This document shows, one piece after another, positions 6,095 through 10,093 of a DNA stretch of 10,093 nucleotides; the stretch's first letter is position 1; each line of letters opens with the position of its first letter. The notes beneath the pieces are model-generated. The model worked only from the letters and a program-made list of their open reading frames with translations. It did not search any database and was not told where the DNA came from. The translations under genes and the position numbers were made by a program. Source of the stretch: DASPKW01 sp038244055 (GTDB taxonomy: Bacteria; Planctomycetota; Phycisphaerae; Tepidisphaerales; Tepidisphaeraceae); contig JBBRTW010000252.1 in NCBI GenBank assembly GCA_038244055.1, positions 1 to 10,093 on the forward strand, written 5' to 3'.

Positions 6095-6904
6095 ATGAAC
6101 ACTCGGAATCGATCGATCGCGTTATTCGCTGCCACGCTGGCGGCATTCATTCTGGCGACGGCTTCAGCCAATGCCGCGCCGCGGCGGGGGCCGAAGTCGG
6201 TTGCGGATTTGATTCAGGAGGAGCAGGCGCTGGTGTTGGCCGAGTGCAAGCCGACGGCGCAGCAGCAGGAGGCGCTGAAGGCGAAGTTCGCGGCCAAACT
6301 CGCGGCGCTGGAGACCTGGGACAAGGCCAACGGGGACAAGCTCAAATCAGCTCAGGACGCGGCCAAGACGGCGCGGGCGGGGAGCGATGCGGCGGCCAAG
6401 TCGAAGGCCAACGGCGATGTGAAGACGCTGATGGATGCCCGCAAAGAGGCAACCGCCGAGGCGGACAAGGCGATATTAGTGGTGTTATCCGATGAGCAGA
6501 AGGTGACGCTGGCGGGGGCGCAACTCGCGCTGACGACCCTGCCGAAGTACAAGAAGGCGAATCTGACGGATGAGCAGACGACGAAGATCAAGTCGGCCTG
6601 CGCCCTGGCGGCCAAAGACTTGGCGGGGTTCGCTGGCGATGATAAAAAGGACAAGCAGGGTCGGACGACGACCCAGAAGAGTTTGAAGTGGGCGATCGAC
6701 AACGTGATTCTGACGGCCGATCAGCGGGGGATTGTGGCGCCGAAGGTTGTGCCGGCGGCACCGGCGGTTCCAGTGGCTCCAGTGGCTCCCACGACGCCGA
6801 CTCCGGCGACGCCAGTGGTACCGGCAGTTCCTGCGACGCCGGGCGCGGTCCCGGCAACGCCGGCCACGCCAACCACGCCGGGGGCCCCGGCGAAAGGGCA
6901 ATAA
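6095..6904 (+). CDS. Secreted helical protein with LTxEQ motifs and Pro/Ala/Thr-rich tail
   Basis: I do not recognise a named family. The 269-residue protein has a signal peptide (residues 1-27, basic MNTRNR start, hydrophobic IALFAATLAAFIL, cleavage after SANA). About 35-213 is rich in Ala, Lys, Glu and Gln and should be alpha-helical. Three similar motifs recur: LSDEQ (131-135), LTDEQ (157-161) and LTADQ (206-210). They resemble the LTxxQ motif of the periplasmic Spy/CpxP proteins, though overall similarity is not evident. Residues 215-269 are a disordered tail of Pro, Ala, Thr and Val, encoded by degenerate short DNA repeats. GGAG at 6086-6089, 5 nt before the ATG, supports this start. A role as a periplasmic or surface-associated protein, perhaps chaperone-like, is inference. 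The tail could span peptidoglycan or be low-complexity expansion. Confidence 0.75.
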   Translation: MNTRNRSIALFAATLAAFILATASANAAPRRGPKSVADLIQEEQALVLAECKPTAQQQEALKAKFAAKLAALETWDKANGDKLKSAQDAAKTARAGSDAAAKSKANGDVKTLMDARKEATAEADKAILVVLSDEQKVTLAGAQLALTTLPKYKKANLTDEQTTKIKSACALAAKDLAGFAGDDKKDKQGRTTTQKSLKWAIDNVILTADQRGIVAPKVVPAAPAVPVAPVAPTTPTPATPVVPAVPATPGAVPATPATPTTPGAPAKGQ

Positions 6905-7008
6905 TGATGAGGTGGCATGGGCGTTTCGGCTATGAAGGAGGGGCTTGCGCGTGAATTAAAATGTGGCGGTTGAGCGATGGTCCGTCAGGCATTATTACTC
7001 GGTGCGAT

Positions 7009-7443
7009 ATGAAAGAAGACAATCGTTGGAGCATTGCAACGGGCGAGGACGATGGAAGGCCGCTCATCTTTCGCATCCGCAATCAGGCCCCAGCATTCGT
7101 CAAGCAGCCTGATTTTCCCCATCTGCTTGCAATCTGCTGGCCGTTCGATGCCGACGTTAACAACGGAATGCCGACGCTGGAAAATGCAGAACGCATGGCG
7201 GAGCTTGAAAATTTGCTTGAAGAAGGCCTTGAAGCCTCATGTGAAGCGTTTCTCACGGTGGCCGTAACCGGCAATGGGGTCCGAGAGTGGCAATGGTACG
7301 CACGCGATCGCAACGCTGTCATGGAACACATTAACAAGACGCTCGGAGAATTGGATCCGTTTCCAATCGAGATTAGTTTTCAGAACGATCCAGCATGGCA
7401 AGGCTACAACGGGTTTCTTGAGATCATTACGCCTACGGCTTAA
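7009..7443 (+). CDS. DUF695 domain protein
   Basis: This small, probably cytoplasmic protein (144 residues from this start) matches the DUF695 pattern: an N-terminal WSIATGEDDGRPLIFRIR, then GMP (53-55), an acidic helix AERMAELENLLEEGLEA, VTGNGVREWQWYARD (86-100) and a C-terminal NDPAWQGYNGFLE. The molecular function of DUF695 is not established. An in-frame ATG at 6961 would add 16 residues; the good Shine-Dalgarno site (GGAGG, 6937-6941) is 19 nt from it, too far, while ATG 7009 has no clear site but begins where the family normally begins. The start is therefore uncertain. The DNA looks richer in A and T than that of its neighbours, which might mean recent acquisition. It lies between two secreted-protein genes on the same strand. 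Confidence 0.75.
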   Translation: MKEDNRWSIATGEDDGRPLIFRIRNQAPAFVKQPDFPHLLAICWPFDADVNNGMPTLENAERMAELENLLEEGLEASCEAFLTVAVTGNGVREWQWYARDRNAVMEHINKTLGELDPFPIEISFQNDPAWQGYNGFLEIITPTA

Positions 7444-7541
7444 CCAAACACGGTGATGAACCGGCGGCATTGCGTTTTTTGGTAAACTGAAAGCCGGTCG
7501 GCGCGACGTTTCGACCCCAGCGACCCATCTTGGAGCCCACG

Positions 7542-8957
7542 ATGCTCTGCTTGATTCAACACGCGCCCCCGAGGTTCGTCCGACTGCTTTGCGTGGCCTG
7601 GTTGGTCCTGCTGATCGCCACGGTGGCGCCTGCGGGCGAAGCGCCGGCAGCAAAGGACGTCGAGAGAAAATGGATTGATGGCCCGCAGATCGGCCACGAT
7701 CAAATCAAGGCGCGCGTGCGCGTGCGGGCCACGGCGACTGCGGCCGATGAGGATTGGCTTCGCATCGAATTCCATAACTCCGGTGCAAAGACAGCGGTCC
7801 GCAATAGCTGGTACAGCTTCAGGGTCATCAGCATTCGCGACATTGACGCCAACAAGCCAGTTCCATCACGGGAGACTGGCGGCGGGTCTTTCGACAGCAT
7901 GTTTCCAAAGGACCAGCAGTTCCTGCCTGCGGGCGTCCACGAGATTACCGCCCATCCGAGTGCGATCACGGCCAATTGCCTGGGATTGCCGCCGGAGGGC
8001 GCTGGATGGCAGGTTGAATTGGACATAAAGCTGGGAATCGAACCGGCCAACGCTCCGGCCATCGATCTCAGGCGCGATCCGGTGCGGATTACTTTCACTT
8101 GGCGCCGGCCCGGGTTGAAGCAGATGGATCAGCTCCGCGCCGCAGCCAGAGACATGCTGGCGCATCCCAGTGCTCGATCAGAGGAGTTGGCCAAGCTGGA
8201 ATTCCTGCTCAGGGACAGGGATATGAGTTCGACCATCACCATGCACGAAGCGCTCAACGGCATTCCCATCCGCAGGGCTTCGGACTTGGGGCGGAGGTCG
8301 GTCGTGGCGCTTGTCAATAGACGTTGGCCGACGGATGAGGCGGTGCTGGCTTATTATCTGAAAGCGATTAGCCTGGGGAACAGGGAAGCCGCGAGTGATA
8401 TCAGAACTCACCATGAAATCTGGGGAAAACAGCTTATTGAGCCGCTGGTTCAGATGGCGGAGCGGGCGGCAGGCACGAGTCGTTTCCCCTGGGACTCGCT
8501 GAGGAATCCCCTGGATTTCCTGGCAGGACACGATGCCGATTGGGCCAACGATGCCAGGATCACCGCGCGGCTTAGCGCCGCCGTCCGACGTGCCTTCGAG
8601 GTCCTCGACGAAACCGATCCGAATAAGAGCGAAGCGGGCGATTGGAAAGCCTGGGGGATGGCCACCGAGTTTCTTGCGTTGACTCGAGATCGCGCCATGG
8701 TTGCGAAGCTGCGCCCGTTTCTCGATGTGACAGCGGAGGTCAACGATTTCATCGATCCATCAATCAACTTCAGAAGCATCGCCCCCTTCCGCGCGTGCGA
8801 TCAGGCGCACGACGTGATTCTCAAGATCCTCCGCAGGCCCAAGGAAGAATTGGGAATGGACCACTTGAAAGATGAAACCAAACCGCAGCAGATTAAACGC
8901 CGCGATGCGGCGATCGACAAGTTGCGGAAGGAACTGCAGGCAAGCGGAGCAAAGTGA
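7542..8957 (+). CDS. Large secreted protein of unknown function
   Basis: I do not recognise this 471-residue protein. A signal peptide covers about residues 1-31 (RFVRLLCVAWLVLLIATV, cleavage near APA). Residues about 50-190 alternate hydrophobic and polar residues (QIKARVRVRATATA, WLRIEFHNSG, WQVELDIKLG, VRITFTWRRPG), as expected of an Ig-like beta-sandwich. From about 195 to the end it is mostly helical with a HEAT-like or TPR-like feel (AKLEFLLRDRD, DEAVLAYYLKAISLGNREAA, PLVQMAERAA), closing with a charged helix. No catalytic motif is visible. The ATG at 7542 is chosen because GGAG lies 6 nt upstream and the signal peptide follows at once; a TTG at 7530 would add four residues. It may be co-transcribed with the DUF695 gene (98 bp apart), or use an extended -10 like TGGTAAACT at 7480-7488. 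Confidence 0.7.
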   Translation: MLCLIQHAPPRFVRLLCVAWLVLLIATVAPAGEAPAAKDVERKWIDGPQIGHDQIKARVRVRATATAADEDWLRIEFHNSGAKTAVRNSWYSFRVISIRDIDANKPVPSRETGGGSFDSMFPKDQQFLPAGVHEITAHPSAITANCLGLPPEGAGWQVELDIKLGIEPANAPAIDLRRDPVRITFTWRRPGLKQMDQLRAAARDMLAHPSARSEELAKLEFLLRDRDMSSTITMHEALNGIPIRRASDLGRRSVVALVNRRWPTDEAVLAYYLKAISLGNREAASDIRTHHEIWGKQLIEPLVQMAERAAGTSRFPWDSLRNPLDFLAGHDADWANDARITARLSAAVRRAFEVLDETDPNKSEAGDWKAWGMATEFLALTRDRAMVAKLRPFLDVTAEVNDFIDPSINFRSIAPFRACDQAHDVILKILRRPKEELGMDHLKDETKPQQIKRRDAAIDKLRKELQASGAK

Positions 8958-9184
8958 CTGCTCGCGCAAACTCGCCCTTGGCATCAGCGGGTCGGGCAAC
9001 AGGGAGCGTAGACGCACTCTCTATCGGTGACCGACTCATGAACATTCGACAATCCTGTCCGACGTCGGTGGCGGAAGTGCTGGAGTCGCCTTGTTTTCTC
9101 AGCGGTTCTAATCTCCTATCGCTAGCCCGGCAGCTCGGTGATGCGGGATAACCGACCAGTTGACCTCGGCCGCCTCGCGGCGGT

Positions 9185-9309
9185 GGCGCGGCCGATGCCG
9201 CCGGCGCGCTCAAGTTGACCCGCAAGCACCTGATGAAGACCGGCGCGATAAGCGCCGCCGACGACACTGATCCCGCAGGCGAAATAGGCCGGCGGGGGCC
9301 ATCGGCTAC
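9185..9309 (+). pseudogene. Degraded accA fragment (carboxyltransferase alpha, C-terminal part)
   Basis: From 9185 to 9250 the plus strand reads GAADAAGALKLTRKHLMKTG and onward, aligning without gaps to residues 263-284 of the intact AccA in this window: 16 of 22 residues and 52 of 66 bases match by hand count. Beyond that a weaker match continues as DT..P (9263-9274). GGGHR, matching GGAHR of AccA, appears in another frame near 9292-9306, so at least one frameshift is needed. Upstream, TCGGTGAT at 9135 lies at almost the right distance to be the start of SVIS, but the sequence between is not recognisable. A stop (TGA, 9161) and a stop shortly after the fragment prevent a full product. It lies about 5 kb from accA in the opposite orientation. 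It may be an inverted partial duplicate or the remnant of an imported second accA. Confidence 0.62.
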
Positions 9310-9435
9310 CGCAACGAGATAAAAGCATCGCGGATGTCCGCAATCCGCACGCACCGGTGCGGGGGGTTGACGTGGCCGCCCCCGACCTGATTTCAGTTTT
9401 TCGCGCGGAATCTTGTTGTGCAGCAATCGTCAATA

Positions 9436-9457
9436 TGTTAGCTTGCAATAACTAACA
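9436..9457. promoter_or_regulatory. Inverted repeat upstream of lipoprotein gene
   Basis: TGTTAG at 9436-9441 and CTAACA at 9452-9457 are exact complements around a 10-nt AT-rich centre, ending 18 bp before the ATG at 9476. The local sequence is much more AT-rich than its surroundings and probably includes the promoter. The symmetry could be an operator or a 5'-UTR hairpin just before the ribosome site. Confidence 0.35.
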
Positions 9458-9475
9458 AGATTGGCGGTGGCGATT

Positions 9476-9919
9476 ATGGCCAATGCTCCATTGCTAACGT
9501 GCGGCGTGGTTATTTGTGTTCTTGGGCATGCGTCGGGCTGCATCCTTCTCCCGTCCCGGATGGACTCGCATCAGGATGATGGGACACACCGCCGCATCGA
9601 CTGGCCGACGTATCTGGCCCTCGATACCGGCCGCATGAACCGCGACCAGGTGAAAACCGCGCTGGGAAGGCGCGATGTGGAACTGGCGGATGGGCGTCTC
9701 TGGATTTATTCGTGGGAGACGCGCGGCGAATTGGGGCTCTTCATCCTCGCGTTTTGGGGTGAAGGCGCGGGCAGCGGCGAGATACTGATGGATTCCAGCA
9801 AGGCCCACTATCTGATCCTCGAGTTCGATGGTGCCAGTGTTCTCCAGCGCAAGGAGGTTCGCCACGGCGGAACGCTGAACGGCCTGGCCAAAGGGTGGGA
9901 CGATGTCATGATCAAATAG
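9476..9919 (+). CDS. Small predicted lipoprotein with BamE/SmpA-like stretch
   Basis: The 147-residue protein begins with a hydrophobic segment (LLTCGVVICVLGHA) leading to HASGC, a slightly non-standard lipobox with Cys22 as the likely lipidated residue. The n-region lacks the usual positive charge. Residues about 49-80, with DTGRMNRDQVKTALG followed after a short gap by GRLWIYSW, follow the pattern of BamE/SmpA-like small envelope proteins (G-M-T-x-x-x-V, L-G, W-x-Y). The rest, including LGLFILAFWGEG and HYLILEFDG, would continue a small alpha/beta fold. Role in envelope assembly is inference. The ATG at 9476 is preferred because GGTGG ends 5 nt upstream; in-frame TTG (9461) and GTG (9467) starts are possible. 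The gene converges on the 5S rRNA gene. Confidence 0.65.
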   Translation: MANAPLLTCGVVICVLGHASGCILLPSRMDSHQDDGTHRRIDWPTYLALDTGRMNRDQVKTALGRRDVELADGRLWIYSWETRGELGLFILAFWGEGAGSGEILMDSSKAHYLILEFDGASVLQRKEVRHGGTLNGLAKGWDDVMIK

Positions 9920-9939
9920 CCGATCGCCCGCGCAACAAA

Positions 9940-9973
9940 GAACCCCGATCGATTTTGAATTCGATCGGGGTTC
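9940..9973 (-). terminator. Perfect 13-bp hairpin, rRNA terminator
   Basis: GAACCCCGATCGA at 9940-9952 is the exact reverse complement of 9961-9973, with an 8-nt loop. On the minus strand it lies 11 bp after the 3' end of the 5S rRNA and is followed by TTTGTTG, a short T-rich tail. It may also stop transcription from the convergent lipoprotein gene, although no T-run follows on the plus strand. Confidence 0.75.
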
Positions 9974-9983
9974 AGTTGGATAA

Positions 9984-10093
9984 CGCTGGCGGTGACCTAC
10001 TTTCCCTCTGAAGAAGTATCATCGGCCCCGCAGGCTTAACGGCCGTGTTCGGTATGGGAACGGGTGTGACCCTGCGGGTATGGCCACCAGCAA
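9984..10093 (-). rRNA. rrf: 5S ribosomal RNA
   Basis: The minus strand shows the 5S hallmarks: helix I formed by GCTGGTGG (10091-10084) and CCGCCAGC (9992-9985), the loop CCCATACCGAAC, and the conserved AGTAGGTCACCGCC 3' part. Helix I closure gives about 109-111 nt, shorter than the 120 nt of E. coli, which I recall as typical of planctomycetes. The gene reaches the right edge and may lack a base or two of its 5' end. A 16S-23S operon upstream would lie outside the window. Confidence 0.95.

Larger units (their letters stand above)
8958..9475. other. 518-bp gap with accA relic and no intact gene
   Basis: The first 170 bp can be read as a 65-codon frame from a GTG overlapping the preceding stop, but the peptide resembles nothing and has no visible ribosome site of its own. 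A perfect palindrome, CCGACGTCGG, sits at 9059-9068. Positions about 9185-9309 carry the accA-like fragment, and the last 60 bp hold an inverted repeat upstream of the lipoprotein gene. The rest has no recognisable content. Confidence 0.5.

Noticed and set aside
8954..9151. 65-codon ORF whose GTG overlaps the preceding stop
   Set aside because: The overlap suggests coupling, but the peptide has no hydrophobic pattern, motif or resemblance to a family, and it runs towards the accA relic.

Overview
The window is a bacterial chromosomal segment, GC-rich (roughly 60% by eye), with eight protein genes, most of one 5S rRNA gene and several stretches of non-coding repeats. The best guess is a planctomycete or another member of the PVC group. 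The 5S rRNA folds to only about 109-111 nt, which I recall as a planctomycete trait. Several secreted proteins of unknown type, a dispersed CGCAGAG-type repeat and weak or absent Shine-Dalgarno sites also fit. Cleaved signal peptides and a lipoprotein indicate a cell with a periplasm. No single marker settles the phylum.

Layout. Positions 1-796 hold no convincing gene. They contain a long stem-loop (11-62), a G-quadruplex-type tract (168-185), a ribosome-site-led mini-ORF, and two tandem repeat blocks (38 bp x2 and about 49 bp x3). A secreted GH5 glycosidase with an endoglycoceramidase-type C-terminal domain follows (797-2209, +). It converges with a minus-strand pair, accA followed after 11 bp by a membrane PAS-GAF sensor protein without kinase domain (4873 down to 2478). 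The 268-bp convergence zone carries a CGCAGAG inverted-repeat element and terminator-like hairpins. Divergent from accA is tyrA, prephenate dehydrogenase (5067-5930, +).

Positions 6095-8957 carry three plus-strand genes: a periplasmic helical protein with LTxEQ motifs and a Pro/Ala/Thr tail, a DUF695 protein, and a large secreted protein I do not recognise. The gap at 8958-9475 contains a decayed fragment homologous to the 3' part of accA, in opposite orientation to the intact gene. Next come a small lipoprotein with a BamE/SmpA-like stretch (9476-9919, +), a perfect 13-bp terminator hairpin, and the 5S rRNA gene on the minus strand running off the right edge.

How the genes work together. 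accA (fatty-acid synthesis) and tyrA (tyrosine synthesis) are housekeeping genes sharing a divergent upstream region. accA and the PAS-GAF gene look co-transcribed. The rest is a loose set of envelope and secreted proteins without an obvious shared pathway. I see no phage, transposase, CRISPR array, toxin-antitoxin pair or biosynthetic cluster. The most unusual items are the inverted partial accA relic, the output-less sensor coupled to accA, and the repeat-rich gene-free left end.
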